From Melioribacter sp. (GTDB lineage: Bacteria; Bacteroidota; Ignavibacteria; Ignavibacteriales; Melioribacteraceae), in assembly GCA_023250955.1 (NCBI GenBank), contig JAHEZQ010000024.1, positions 1 to 63,813 of the forward strand: a stretch of 63,813 nt of DNA, read 5' to 3'. Positions 1-9,315 of this stretch are shown in pieces. The notes under the pieces were generated by a model. That model saw only the letters and a program-made list of their open reading frames with translations, made no database searches and was not told the origin of the DNA. A program made the position numbers and the translations under genes. Position 1 is the stretch's first letter, and the number at the start of each line of letters is the position of its first letter.

Positions 1-90
1 TCCTTGGAGATTACAAGGTTGATAGGCTGCAGATACAAGTTCCGCGAGGAATTAAGTCGAGCAGTACTAATAAGTCGTGAGACTTAGCCA
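1..90 (+). rRNA. rrl: 23S ribosomal RNA, 3' end (partial)
   Basis: The first ~90 bases match the conserved 3' end of bacterial 23S rRNA, including the GGTTGATAGGC and GTACTAATAAG blocks. The end is placed at the terminal helix strand GACTTAGCCA (81-90), which would pair with the 23S 5' end outside the window. The rest of the gene lies upstream. The exact 3' end is uncertain by a few bases. Confidence 0.93.
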
Positions 91-169
91 TTATTATATT
101 TCAAGATAGATGTTAAAGACTCAATCTCTTTCTTTCTTTCATTTTATGTTTGACAGAAACAAAAATTTT

Positions 170-285
<116 letters not shown>

Positions 286-296
286 TTAAAATTAAC

Positions 297-328
297 AAGC
301 CCATTCGATATTCGATTGGGCTTTTTTG
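297..328 (+). terminator. rRNA operon rho-independent terminator
   Basis: A 7-bp stem (AAGCCCA 297-303 with TGGGCTT 317-323) and a T-run lie 12 nt after 5S. The loop itself contains ATTCGAT twice. It ends the rrn transcript just before the convergent dnaX gene and could also act for dnaX in the other direction. Confidence 0.85.
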
Positions 329-352
329 TTATAAGAATTAGTAAATAAAAAA

Positions 353-2020
353 CTACCGTTTAATTTCTCTTCCGCCGAGTTCATTTATTATAGCATTCGC
401 AATAGGATCTTCATCAGTTTGAGCTGTATTGTTATTAAGATTTGTGTTTGTGGATTTTTTTGTTGAGGAAGATTTTTTCTCTTTAGTAATTTTCATTTCA
501 ATTTTTTGACCGAATACTTCCTTTGTCTTTTTATCAAGATATGCTTTGTTGTCATTTATTATATCGCCATCTTCCGGATGTTCAACCTCAAGATGCAATT
601 GATGATCATTGAATTCAACCGGATTTGAGTTTAACAAAACCGATGCAAAAAATAATTTTTCTGATTTTACCTGTTCTATAAAATTATTCCACTTTGATAT
701 TATATCATTAAAATCCGTATTACTATTCAAAGTTGGTACAACGAATTTCTTTATTTCAGGGACAATAATTTCTTCTTTAAGTGCAGGTCGAACATTAGAA
801 ATTGGAGAATTAATTTGTTTAGATGAGGCGCTGTACTTTGTTGAAGAATCAAAAATTGTTTTTGTCTTTGTATCTAGCTCACCCTGATCAATATTAGAAA
901 GTAGTTCTGTTATGGTGGAAGATTTTTCTAAACCGATTAGATGGCTAAGTGAAATTTCGATTTTTAATTTTTGATTTGAAGATGATTTTAGTTCCCACTG
1001 AACTTTATTGAGGAAAGCAAAAATTCTTAAAAGATCCCCTTCTGAAAACTTACCGACATATTCAAAATATTTGTTTTTATATATCTCAGCATCTTCTATC
1101 AGATCACAATTTTTACGTATAACAACGGTCATTGTATTTCTAAAATGTTCAATTAGACCGTTCATAAAATCAACGTAATTCCATCCATTTTCATAAATTT
1201 TCTGAGAGACATCAAATGCAGCGCTAAAATTTTTGTCAAGAATCGCATCAGAAATATTAAAATAAATTTCTTCATCAATTAGATTAAACATTTTTGAGAG
1301 AACAGTTGAATCTACATCAATTCCGCTGAAAGAAATTACTTGATCGAACAAACTCTGTGCGTCCCGAAGAGCGCCATCAGCTTTTTTTGCAATAAGGGTA
1401 AGGGCTATATCATCTATCTTAATTTTTTCAACATCAGCAATTTCTTTCAAGAGTTTTTTTATAACACTCATTTCAATACGACGGAAATCGAAACGCTGGC
1501 AACGGGAAATTATTGTTAACGGAACTTTATGAACATCTGTAGTAGCAAAAATAAATACGGTATGTTCCGGCGGTTCTTCCAAAGTTTTTAGGAGTGCATT
1601 AAATGATTCCGTTGTTAACATGTGTACTTCATCTATTATATAAACTTTGTAATTGCCTTTGGTTGGTGCATATTTAACTGATTCTCTAAGCGTTCTAATT
1701 TCTTCAATGCGTCTGTTGGAAGCACCGTCTATCTCAATAATATCAAGCGATTGTGAATTAGCAAAAGATTTACACATTTCACATTCATTACAGGGTTCGC
1801 CGTTTTGGGGATTGAGACAATTCAAAACTTTTGCAAGAATACGTGCAGTAGTTGTTTTACCAACGCCTCTTGGACCGGCAAATAAATAAGCGTGAGCAAC
1901 TCGATTGCTTAGGATTGCATTCTTCATCGTTGTAGTAATGTGTTCCTGTCCTACAACATCCGCAAAAGTTTGCGGACGCCATTTGCGTGCAGTAACAATA
2001 TATTTTATTTGCTCAGCCAT
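353..2020 (-). CDS. dnaX: DNA polymerase III subunit gamma/tau
   Basis: Clamp-loader ATPase of the replicative polymerase, 555 aa. Walker A GPRGVGKT is at residues 49-56. A zinc-binding module uses Cys68, Cys77, Cys80 and Cys83, and the DEVH Walker B is at 130-133. The AAA+ core, lid and collar fill about residues 1-370. A low-complexity linker and a short C-terminal domain follow, so this is tau-like in length though shorter than E. coli tau (643 aa). It is the last gene of lon - fMsr - dnaX, 12 nt after fMsr. No convincing programmed frameshift site that would yield a separate gamma was found. Confidence 0.97.
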   Translation of the reverse strand: MAEQIKYIVTARKWRPQTFADVVGQEHITTTMKNAILSNRVAHAYLFAGPRGVGKTTTARILAKVLNCLNPQNGEPCNECEMCKSFANSQSLDIIEIDGASNRRIEEIRTLRESVKYAPTKGNYKVYIIDEVHMLTTESFNALLKTLEEPPEHTVFIFATTDVHKVPLTIISRCQRFDFRRIEMSVIKKLLKEIADVEKIKIDDIALTLIAKKADGALRDAQSLFDQVISFSGIDVDSTVLSKMFNLIDEEIYFNISDAILDKNFSAAFDVSQKIYENGWNYVDFMNGLIEHFRNTMTVVIRKNCDLIEDAEIYKNKYFEYVGKFSEGDLLRIFAFLNKVQWELKSSSNQKLKIEISLSHLIGLEKSSTITELLSNIDQGELDTKTKTIFDSSTKYSASSKQINSPISNVRPALKEEIIVPEIKKFVVPTLNSNTDFNDIISKWNNFIEQVKSEKLFFASVLLNSNPVEFNDHQLHLEVEHPEDGDIINDNKAYLDKKTKEVFGQKIEMKITKEKKSSSTKKSTNTNLNNNTAQTDEDPIANAIINELGGREIKR

Positions 2021-2032
2021 TTTGTATCCTAT

Positions 2033-2539
2033 TTACAAAACTATTCTTTCAAAAGAAAGTTTTTGAATTAATGTTTTGCTCAAAATTTCCAGATAGTGTT
2101 TATCTGTTTCATTAAAAGCAGAAAGTTGATAACTATCCAAATCCAAAACCCCAAAAATCTTTTCATCTTTCATTAAAGGAATTACAATCTCTGATCGTGA
2201 ACCGTTATCGCATACGATATGTCCCGGAAATAGATCAACATCATTTACAATTATCGTTTCTTTTCGTGCGGCAGAGTTGCCGCATACACCTTTACCGATT
2301 TCGATAACTGTGCACGCAACTTTTCCTTGAAATGGACCTAAATAAAGCTTCCCGTTTTTTAAGAGATAGAATCCAACCCAACTAATTTTTTCGAAAGTAT
2401 TTTTGAGAGCCGCAGTAACATTTGCAAGATTAGAGATTAACGGTTCATCCGCATTAATCAACGAATTCAATTGTCGAAGGAGCGAATCATAAATTTCTTG
2501 CTGTGAAAGATTTTTATTAATAACTAAAGTCTCAGCCAT
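2033..2539 (-). CDS. msrC: free methionine-(R)-sulfoxide reductase (GAF domain, MsrC type)
   Basis: A 168-aa single GAF-domain protein. It carries the three cysteines typical of fRMsr: Cys76 and Cys86 in VACTVIEIGKGVCG, and Cys110 in HIVCDNGSRSE. These reduce free methionine-R-sulfoxide through disulfide relay; SEIVIPL is the usual family strand. The ATG shares its A with the TAA stop of lon (TAATG), implying translational coupling. Pairing an oxidative-repair enzyme with Lon suggests a protein-damage stress role (inference). The function is assigned from the cysteine pattern rather than a search. Confidence 0.9.
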   Translation of the reverse strand: MAETLVINKNLSQQEIYDSLLRQLNSLINADEPLISNLANVTAALKNTFEKISWVGFYLLKNGKLYLGPFQGKVACTVIEIGKGVCGNSAARKETIIVNDVDLFPGHIVCDNGSRSEIVIPLMKDEKIFGVLDLDSYQLSAFNETDKHYLEILSKTLIQKLSFERIVL

Positions 2540-4962
2540 TACTTTGGTTTTTTCTTCAATAATTTTTTATTCTGTTTTTTGTCTTCTTCAAAAACATATT
2601 TTAATGCTTCTTTTATGGTCTGAATCGGAATAATATTCAGCCCATCTTTAACTTCCGATTTTATTTCACTCAGATCTTTTTCATTGTCTTTTGGTATTAA
2701 AACTATTTTTATTCCGCTTCTTCTAGCTGCGAGTAGTTTTTCATTTAATCCGCCGATTGGTAAAACTTTTCCGCGCAAAGTAATTTCTCCGGTCATAGCT
2801 ACATCATTACGAGCAGCTTTACCGCTTAAAGCAGAGAACATGGCCAATGCCAAAGTTATACCTGCGCTTGGCCCGTCTTTCGGGATGGCTCCTTCAGGAA
2901 GATGTATGTGTATCTCTTTGCCTTTTGCAAAATTAGTATCTAGTCCAAAATCTTTTGCATTTGAACGTAAATAACTTAGAGCAGCTTGAGCCGATTCTTT
3001 CATCACATTTCCAATTTGTCCTGTGAGTGTAAGTTTTTCCGCACCTGTCATAACGGTTGCATCAACTTGAAGAATTTCACCACCCACGCTTGTCCATGCT
3101 AAACCGGTAACACTTCCTATTCGTAATTCTTTATCAGCTTTTTGACTTCTGAATCTTGGAACACCAAGGAATTTTTCTACAAGAGATGGATCAATAGAAA
3201 ATTTCTTTTTAGATTTTTTCTTTTTTCCGTTGTTGGAATGTGTAATTATTATTTCGCGGGCAGTTTTACGAAGTACTGAAGCGATTTCCCGTTCAAGATT
3301 TCGAACACCGGCTTCTCGAGTATAATCCATAGTAATTTTGGTAATAGCATCATCTTTGAAATCAACATTATATTTTTCAAGACCATGAGCTTGAATCTGT
3401 TTTGGAATAATATGCCGTTTTGCAATCTGAACTTTCTCATGCTCAAGATACCCGGGTAATTCAATTATTTCCATTCTATCTTGTAAAGGAAGCGGAATAT
3501 TGTACCGAACATTTGCAGTTGTAATAAACATAACTTGTGAGAGATCATAATCAATATCCAAGTAATGATCATTGAACGTATGGTTCTGTTCTGGATCGAG
3601 AACTTCAAGCATTGCCGACGACGGATCGCCACGGAAATCCATGCTCATCTTATCTATTTCATCAAGAAGCATAACAGGATTAATGGTTTTGGCTCGCTTC
3701 ATAGATTGAATAATTTTTCCCGGCATTGAACCAATGTAAGTTCTTCGATGACCGCGGATTTCTGCTTCATCACGAACACCGCCAAGAGAGATGCGAACAA
3801 AGTTTCTACCAATCGCTCTTGCAATAGATTTTCCAAGAGAAGTTTTTCCAACTCCCGGAGGTCCAACAAAACATAAAATTTGTCCACGCATATTTTTTAC
3901 AAGATTTAAAACAGCAATGTGTTCTACAATTCTCTCTTTAGGTTTATCAAGACCATAATGATCTTCATCTAAAATCTTACGGACATTTTTTATATCAAGA
4001 TTGTCTTTCGTTTTGATATGCCAGGGAACATCAAGCAACCAATCGAGATAGTTGCGAATGACAGTTGATTCAGGTGAACTCGGGGGAGTTTTTTTAAATT
4101 TGTTGAATTCTTCAATGGCTTTTTCATAAACAGGTTTTGGCATCTTAGAATTTTTAATTCGCTCTTTGAGTTTTGTAAATTCCGGAGAAGTTTCATCTTC
4201 TTCACCAAGTTCATCTTGCAAAATTCTAATCTGTTCTTGAATAATAAATTTGCGCTGTGTCTTTTGAATATTTTCTTGAACTTTTCCTTCTATCTCTTTC
4301 TCAATTTTCAAAATTTCAATTTCTGAATTAAGAATTCGGATAACTTCGTAAAGCTGATCTTTTAATGAAAACTTTTGAAGAATGATCTGCTTAACTTCAA
4401 TCTGTTGATTGATATTTGCCGCAACGTAAAATAATTTACGATCGGGTTCATCAATATTATCGAAAGCATTTACAGCTTCGGGTGGAACCGCTTTATTTAT
4501 TTTTACATACTCTTTGAAAAGATTTGCCATTTGTCTCATCAATGCATTCTTCTCACGCGGATCTTCATCTTTTGGAGTGATAACTTCTATTTCTGCTTCG
4601 TAGAAATTTGTTCTATCGGTGTACGATATTATTCTTCCTTGAATTATTCCATCAACTAAAATTTTAAGTAAACCATTCGGCAGCTTTAATATTTGAATAA
4701 TTTTTGCAATTGTTCCTTCTGTATAAATATCCTCTTTAGTTGGTTCTTCAACATTAGATTTTTTTTGAGCGGCAAGAAAAATGTACTTAGAGCTTTCGAG
4801 TGCAAAGTTAGCTGCTTTGATTGATTGTTCTCTTCCAACTAATACCGGAAATATCATGTATGGAAAAATTACGTTATCACGAAGAGGCAGAACAGGTAAT
4901 ATGCGAGGAATACTGTCTATTGTTGAGTAATCGTTGCTTGTCTTGCTAATAATCTCATCCAT
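2539..4962 (-). CDS. lon: ATP-dependent protease La (Lon)
   Basis: Full-length 807-aa Lon, a cytoplasmic AAA+ serine protease that degrades misfolded and regulatory proteins. The N-terminal LON substrate domain spans ~20-215, followed by a coiled helical region. Walker A GPPGVGKT is at 367-374 and Walker B MLLDEID at 431-437. The C-terminal protease domain holds the Ser699-Lys742 dyad (PKDGPSAG; GGLNEKLLAA). A lysine-rich insert (about 579-588) separates the AAA+ and protease parts. It heads the operon, with a Bacteroidota-like promoter just upstream, and its stop overlaps the fMsr start. Confidence 0.98.
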   Translation of the reverse strand: MDEIISKTSNDYSTIDSIPRILPVLPLRDNVIFPYMIFPVLVGREQSIKAANFALESSKYIFLAAQKKSNVEEPTKEDIYTEGTIAKIIQILKLPNGLLKILVDGIIQGRIISYTDRTNFYEAEIEVITPKDEDPREKNALMRQMANLFKEYVKINKAVPPEAVNAFDNIDEPDRKLFYVAANINQQIEVKQIILQKFSLKDQLYEVIRILNSEIEILKIEKEIEGKVQENIQKTQRKFIIQEQIRILQDELGEEDETSPEFTKLKERIKNSKMPKPVYEKAIEEFNKFKKTPPSSPESTVIRNYLDWLLDVPWHIKTKDNLDIKNVRKILDEDHYGLDKPKERIVEHIAVLNLVKNMRGQILCFVGPPGVGKTSLGKSIARAIGRNFVRISLGGVRDEAEIRGHRRTYIGSMPGKIIQSMKRAKTINPVMLLDEIDKMSMDFRGDPSSAMLEVLDPEQNHTFNDHYLDIDYDLSQVMFITTANVRYNIPLPLQDRMEIIELPGYLEHEKVQIAKRHIIPKQIQAHGLEKYNVDFKDDAITKITMDYTREAGVRNLEREIASVLRKTAREIIITHSNNGKKKKSKKKFSIDPSLVEKFLGVPRFRSQKADKELRIGSVTGLAWTSVGGEILQVDATVMTGAEKLTLTGQIGNVMKESAQAALSYLRSNAKDFGLDTNFAKGKEIHIHLPEGAIPKDGPSAGITLALAMFSALSGKAARNDVAMTGEITLRGKVLPIGGLNEKLLAARRSGIKIVLIPKDNEKDLSEIKSEVKDGLNIIPIQTIKEALKYVFEEDKKQNKKLLKKKPK

Positions 4963-5000
4963 TAAAATTTATTTCTCCACTGTTTTAGTTAATCTTGAAG

Positions 5001-5032
5001 CAAATATACCAACAAATCTGTGGGCTATCAAG
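5001..5032 (-). promoter_or_regulatory. candidate lon promoter (Bacteroidota-type)
   Basis: On the minus strand the -7 element TATATTTG (plus 5001-5008) fits TAnnTTTG. A -33 CTTG element (plus 5029-5032) lies 20 nt upstream. This gives a start near 4994 and a ~30-nt leader before lon. Assigned by motif and spacing only. Confidence 0.5.
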
Positions 5033-5064
5033 GAACAGGAAAGAGCATATATTTATGTATTATT

Positions 5065-5143
5065 TCTTTCTCTTTATTTTACTCTTAATCTTGATTTACT
5101 CTTAATTAAACCTTTTAGATAAAGATTAAGAGTAAGAGAAAGA
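5065..5143 (+). repeat. inverted repeat between lon and suhB
   Basis: The core arms ACTCTTAATCTT (5081-5092) and AAGATTAAGAGT (5122-5133) are perfectly complementary over 12 bp. Pairing extends outward with TCTTTCTCTT (5065-5074) and AAGAGAAAGA (5134-5143) after a 6-nt bulge, giving 22 paired bases. It lies between the divergent promoters of lon and suhB. It could be a regulatory hairpin or a repeat remnant; no poly-T run follows directly. Confidence 0.6.
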
Positions 5144-5158
5144 TAATTTTGAATAGAT

Positions 5159-5166
5159 TATCTTTG
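5159..5166 (+). promoter_or_regulatory. possible suhB -7 element
   Basis: TATCTTTG is a perfect TAnnTTTG match 22 nt upstream of the suhB ATG. No convincing -33 TTTG was found at the expected distance, so it is weak. Confidence 0.3.
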
Positions 5167-5188
5167 GTAATAAAAAATTTGGAATGTT

Positions 5189-5956
5189 ATGATCAATAAA
5201 GTTATTCAAATCTCAAAAGAAGCTGGAGAAATTGTAAGAGAAGGGTTCGGGAAGAATTTTTCTATTGAATACAAAACTAACTCATCAAATCTTGTAACAG
5301 AAATTGATAAAAAATCTGAAGCTTTGATAATTGATTTTATTAAAAAAGAATTTCCTGGTCACTCAGTTCTTGCGGAAGAAAGCGGTGAACACGGATCAAG
5401 TTCCGAATATCTCTGGGTAATTGATCCACTTGATGGTACAACAAACTTTGCACATGGGCTACCGATCTTTGCAGTTTCCATTGGTGTACAGAAAAACGGC
5501 GAGACAATTTGCGGAGTTGTTTATGATATAATGCGTGATGAAATTTATTCTGCCGAAAAAGGAAACGGATCTTTCTGTAACGGACAAAAATTACAAGTGA
5601 ATTCAAATGATGATTTGAGAAAAAGTGTTCTTGTTACCGGATTTCCATATAACATATCTGAGAATCCGGATTATGCATTTGAAAGATTTATTGCTTCATT
5701 AAAAGCTGCACGCGCTGTTCGTCGTCTTGGTTCTGCAGCAATTGATTTTTGTTATGTTGCAAGCGGGGTGTTTGATGGATTTTGGGAAGTGCATCTTCAT
5801 CCTTGGGATGTTTGCGCGGGTAAATTAATAGTTGAAGAAGCTGGCGGCATAGTTACGAATTTTAACAACGAGAAGATTGATATTTACTCTAAACAAATTT
5901 TAGCAACGAATGATTTTGTCCATAATTCAATGATAAAATTATTGAGTAACTTTTAA
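5189..5956 (+). CDS. suhB: inositol-1-monophosphatase family protein (SuhB-like)
   Basis: A 255-aa member of the inositol monophosphatase/FBPase superfamily, which are Mg2+-dependent sugar-phosphate phosphatases. The metal-binding motifs are complete: LAEESG (Glu64), DPLDGTTNFAHG (Asp79, Asp82) and WDVCAG (Trp206, Asp207). Length is typical. It stands alone, divergent from lon. The true substrate (inositol phosphate, NADP or another sugar phosphate) cannot be read from the sequence; the family also includes rRNA-processing-associated SuhB. Confidence 0.9.
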   Translation: MINKVIQISKEAGEIVREGFGKNFSIEYKTNSSNLVTEIDKKSEALIIDFIKKEFPGHSVLAEESGEHGSSSEYLWVIDPLDGTTNFAHGLPIFAVSIGVQKNGETICGVVYDIMRDEIYSAEKGNGSFCNGQKLQVNSNDDLRKSVLVTGFPYNISENPDYAFERFIASLKAARAVRRLGSAAIDFCYVASGVFDGFWEVHLHPWDVCAGKLIVEEAGGIVTNFNNEKIDIYSKQILATNDFVHNSMIKLLSNF

Positions 5957-6128
5957 TCAAATTCATTCCATTTTTCATTTTACAAAGTATTTCAATAAAA
6001 TTTTTATAACAAATTCACATCTTTATACGTCTCAATAAACAAAAAAAATATTCAACCTTGTTTTGGAGTAATGTAATTTATTATTTTAGTGCAACCTGTC
6101 CTGTAATAACAAAATTAAGAGTGGAAAA

Positions 6129-7322
6129 GTGGAAACAAAAAACGCAGATTTATCTACATTAAAAATTGACCGAAGCCAGAAAAATGTGAATCCCGAACAA
6201 AAGGGAAAGCTTATTAAAATGATTGTCGGAGGAATCAGTGTTGTAATTATTTTAATTGTCATTGTATTACTATTTAGATCTTACACAAGTCCGGCAGTTG
6301 AAGTGAAGATGACTTTTGCTTCGTTGCAATCATCAGCGCAAAGCAGTGCAATATTAACAGCAAGCGGTTATGTGGTGGCACAAAGAAAAGCAGCAGTTGC
6401 TTCAAAAGGAATGGGACGTTTAGTTTATTTGGGTGTCGTTGAAGGTGATAAAGTTTCGACTAATCAAGTTATAGCGAGATTGGAAGACAGTGATATAAAA
6501 GCTCAACTTGATCAAGCAAAGGCAAATTTAAAATTAAGTCAAGCGGATCTGAATGATGCAGAGAAAAATTATAACCGCCAAAAAGATTTATTAAGAACAG
6601 GTTCTGTTAGTCAAATGGAATTTGATGCAGCTGAAACAAGATATAATAGAGTGTTAGCATCAATTGAAGTTGCAAAAGCATTAGTTACGCAATCGGAAGT
6701 AGCTCTCGAAAATACTTTGGTGCGTGCACCATTCAACGGGACAGTTCTTACAAAAAATGCAGACGTTGGTGAAGTTGTTGCACCAATGGGTGCAGGCGTA
6801 AATTCCAAAGCCGCAGTAGTTACTATGGCTGATATGAATTCCTTACAAGTCGAAGCTGATGTGAGTGAATCAAACATTGAAAAGATCGAACCAAATCAGA
6901 ATTGCCAGATTACACTTGATGCATACCCTGGGCGCAATTATGCAGGATATGTTGCTAAGATAGTTCCCACTGCTGACCGCGGTAAAGCTACAGTTATGGT
7001 AAAAGTTGGATTTAAAGATTATGATAAAAGAGTTCTTCCGGAAATGAGTGCAAAAGTTCTTTTCCTGCGCGAAGCAATGAAAGAAGAATCGAAAGAAGAA
7101 AAACCGAACTTGGTTGTTCCTAAAACTGCTATCGTTACAAGAAGTGGTCAGCAATTTGCTTTTAAAGTTCATGAAGAGAAAGTTGTTCAAGTTGCAGTAA
7201 CGATCGGGAAAGATTTTGGTTCATACATTGCAGTAACATCTGGTCTGGAAAATGGCGATGAGGTTATTGATAATGTTACCGATGAAATTAAAGATGGAGT
7301 GAAAGTAAAAATTAATAAATAA
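6129..7322 (+). CDS. efflux periplasmic adaptor (HlyD/MacA-like)
   Basis: A 397-aa membrane fusion protein starting at GTG, the only start that keeps the short cytoplasmic N-terminus. One membrane anchor spans about 30-50. A split lipoyl/barrel-sandwich domain brackets a coiled-coil hairpin (about 125-200), with APFNGTV starting the second lipoyl half. A beta-barrel and membrane-proximal domain follow. It precedes an ABC ATPase and two FtsX-type permeases, so it probably forms a MacAB-like tripartite exporter. The substrate (macrolide-like, lipoprotein or peptide) is unknown. Confidence 0.88.
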   Translation: METKNADLSTLKIDRSQKNVNPEQKGKLIKMIVGGISVVIILIVIVLLFRSYTSPAVEVKMTFASLQSSAQSSAILTASGYVVAQRKAAVASKGMGRLVYLGVVEGDKVSTNQVIARLEDSDIKAQLDQAKANLKLSQADLNDAEKNYNRQKDLLRTGSVSQMEFDAAETRYNRVLASIEVAKALVTQSEVALENTLVRAPFNGTVLTKNADVGEVVAPMGAGVNSKAAVVTMADMNSLQVEADVSESNIEKIEPNQNCQITLDAYPGRNYAGYVAKIVPTADRGKATVMVKVGFKDYDKRVLPEMSAKVLFLREAMKEESKEEKPNLVVPKTAIVTRSGQQFAFKVHEEKVVQVAVTIGKDFGSYIAVTSGLENGDEVIDNVTDEIKDGVKVKINK

Positions 7323-7347
7323 GCTTTTTCGACCACCCCCTTTTATT

Positions 7348-7380
7348 CCCCCTCCTTAACTAAGGAGGGGGACATGGGGG
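7348..7380 (+). repeat. GC-rich palindromic repeat (REP/MITE-like)
   Basis: A perfect 10-bp stem with a 4-nt loop (7348-7371: CCCCCTCCTT / AAGGAGGGGG) lies in the 90-nt gap between adaptor and ATPase. It is followed by ACATGGGGGAGG and preceded by GACCACCCCC, which form a second, imperfect outer pairing. Its base composition is strikingly GC-rich against the AT-rich surroundings. Sequences of this form recur as dispersed intergenic repeats in many genomes; copy number here cannot be seen. Confidence 0.7.
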
Positions 7381-7412
7381 AGGTTAAGAAATTATTTTGA
7401 AAGGAGTGTTGA

Positions 7413-8084
7413 ATGAGTGCAATTATTCAAGTAAAAAATTTATCAAAATCATATTGGCGAAACAGTTTAGAAATTCCTGTTCTTCATGATATCTCGCTTG
7501 ATGTTCAAGAAGGAGAATTTCTAGCATTGATGGGACCTTCCGGTTCCGGAAAAACAACATTGTTAAATTTAATTGCCGGTATTGACCGTCCGACAAACGG
7601 AGAAGTAACTGTAGCAGGAACTAACATAGCAAAACTTGGCGAATCAGCTCTTGCAAAATGGCGTTCTTCAAATGTTGGTTTTGTTTTTCAATTTTATAAT
7701 TTAATTCCGGTTCTTACTGCATTTGAAAATGTTGAACTACCGCTTCTTCTTACAAAACTTTCCAAATCTGAACGAAGAAAACACGTTGAAGCCACTTTGA
7801 ATATTGTTGGACTTGGCGATAGAATGAGTCACTATCCAAAACAACTTTCCGGCGGACAGGAACAACGCGTAGCAATTGCACGAGCAATTGTTACTGATCC
7901 TGTAATTCTTGTTGCAGATGAACCAACTGGTGATCTTGATAGAAAAGCTGCCGAAGAAATTTTAACATTGATTGATCGATTAAATAAAGAATTCAAAAAA
8001 ACTGTTTTAGTGGTTACTCACGATCCGCACGCCGCAGAGAAAGCTTCACGCAAGCTTCATCTCGATAAAGGCGATTTGGTGTAA
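7413..8084 (+). CDS. ABC transporter ATP-binding protein (MacB/LolD type)
   Basis: A 223-aa ATPase with Walker A GPSGSGKT (41-48), signature LSGGQ (145-149), Walker [14 protein letters not shown] (~164-176) and switch His203 (VVTHD). The signature is followed by EQRV instead of the usual QQRV. Length and the motif set are typical of the lipoprotein/macrolide exporter subfamily, which pairs with FtsX-type permeases. SD AAGGAG is 6 nt before the ATG. It presumably energises the next two permeases. Confidence 0.94.
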   Translation: MSAIIQVKNLSKSYWRNSLEIPVLHDISLDVQEGEFLALMGPSGSGKTTLLNLIAGIDRPTNGEVTVAGTNIAKLGESALAKWRSSNVGFVFQFYNLIPVLTAFENVELPLLLTKLSKSERRKHVEATLNIVGLGDRMSHYPKQLSGGQEQRVAIARAIVTDPVILVADEPTGDLDRKAAEEILTLIDRLNKEFKKTVLVVTHDPHAAEKASRKLHLDKGDLV

Positions 8085-8093
8085 GGAGCCGAT

Positions 8094-9251
8094 ATGAAAG
8101 TATTTAAATTAATTTTTAGAAATGCGCTGCGACATAAACTTAGAACATCTCTTACAATCCTTGGGATTACAATTGCAATCATCGCATTTGGACTTCTTAG
8201 AACTGTGGTTACAATTTGGGATTCAACCGTTGATGCAACAATGGCAAACCGTTTGGTAACACGTCAATCTGTTTCATTTATTTTTCCGCTTCCTTTTTCT
8301 TATAAGGATAAAATTGAAACCATTGACGGTGTAAAAAATGTAAGTGGTGCTGCTTGGTTCCAGGGTGTTTATAAAGATAAAAGTAATTTCTTTGCAAGAG
8401 TTGCTGTTGACGATAATTATTTTGAAGTCTATCCGGAATTAGTGTTATCTAAACAAGATTTTGAAAATTATAAAAAGCAAAGAAATGCATGTGTTGTAGG
8501 ATCTCAGATCGCAAAACAATATAATTTTAAAATCGGCGATCAAATTGTTTTAGACGGTGATATTTTTCCAGGCAGATGGGAATTTGAAGTCCGCGGAATC
8601 TATCAGCCGAAGAATAAAAACACAGATGCAACGCAAATGCTCTTTCACATAGATTATCTGAATGAACGTATGATAGCAGAAACACCTGCACGTGCTAATC
8701 AGGTTATGTGGTATATGGTTCAGATTAAAGATCCAAACCGTTCGGCACAAATTTCAAATCAGATAGATGCATTGTTCAAAAATTCAACAGCAGAAACGAA
8801 AACCGAAACTGAAAAAGCATTTACTCAAGGATTTGTTTCGGCATCAGGTGCAATTATTACCGCAATGAACTGGATGTCTTTCATGATCATCGGAATTATT
8901 TTACTGGTTGTTGCAAACACGATGATAATGTCTGCGCGCGAAAGAACACGCGAGTATGCTGTATTTAAAACGCTCGGATTTTCTGCTTTGCACTTAACCG
9001 GATTGATTCTTGGTGAATCAATGTTAATTGCGTGTCTTGGCGGAGGTATCGGTTTGTTTCTAACATTCCCAATTGTATCTGGATTTGAACAAGCTATGCC
9101 AAAAGGATTTTTCCCGTTCTTTTTTATAGAACCCATCACGATTGTTCTTGCTGTTACTGCAACTTTAATGGTTGGATTTTTGTCTGCAATATTCCCAATT
9201 CAACGAGCACTTGGTACAAAAATAGTTGACGGATTTAGATTTGTTGGTTAA
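8094..9251 (+). CDS. ABC transporter permease, FtsX/MacB family (first)
   Basis: A 385-aa permease. It has an N-terminal membrane helix (~18-38), a large MacB-type periplasmic domain (~40-255) and three C-terminal helices (FtsX domain). SD AAGGAG overlaps the stop of the ATPase gene and sits 5 nt before the ATG, so the two are coupled. It is probably one half of a heterodimeric mechanotransmission ABC exporter with the permease at 9341. Confidence 0.9.
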   Translation: MKVFKLIFRNALRHKLRTSLTILGITIAIIAFGLLRTVVTIWDSTVDATMANRLVTRQSVSFIFPLPFSYKDKIETIDGVKNVSGAAWFQGVYKDKSNFFARVAVDDNYFEVYPELVLSKQDFENYKKQRNACVVGSQIAKQYNFKIGDQIVLDGDIFPGRWEFEVRGIYQPKNKNTDATQMLFHIDYLNERMIAETPARANQVMWYMVQIKDPNRSAQISNQIDALFKNSTAETKTETEKAFTQGFVSASGAIITAMNWMSFMIIGIILLVVANTMIMSARERTREYAVFKTLGFSALHLTGLILGESMLIACLGGGIGLFLTFPIVSGFEQAMPKGFFPFFFIEPITIVLAVTATLMVGFLSAIFPIQRALGTKIVDGFRFVG

Positions 9252-9259
9252 TTAATATT

Positions 9260-9315
9260 GAGCGAAGCGAAATATCTCTAAATTAAATCATTGAGATTCT
9301 TCGTCGCTTGCGCTC
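9260..9315 (+). repeat. imperfect inverted repeat in the permease gap
   Basis: GAGCGAAGCGAAATATCTC (9260-9278) faces GAGATTCTTCGTCGC...GCGCTC (9293-9315). The right arm resembles the dispersed GAGATTCTTCGTCGCTTGCG element often seen between genes in this phylum (from memory). It fills most of the 89-nt gap between the two permease genes. It encodes nothing and does not look like a terminator, as it lacks a T-run. Confidence 0.6.

Noticed and set aside
455-461. A7 run in dnaX (minus strand) as a programmed frameshift for gamma
   Set aside because: It lies only about 35 codons from the C-terminus, has no stimulatory SD or hairpin that I can see, and would not produce a gamma-sized product.
4934-5122. 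62-aa plus-strand ORF across the lon start and promoter
   Set aside because: It overlaps the lon start and its promoter, and has no SD; chance in AT-rich DNA.
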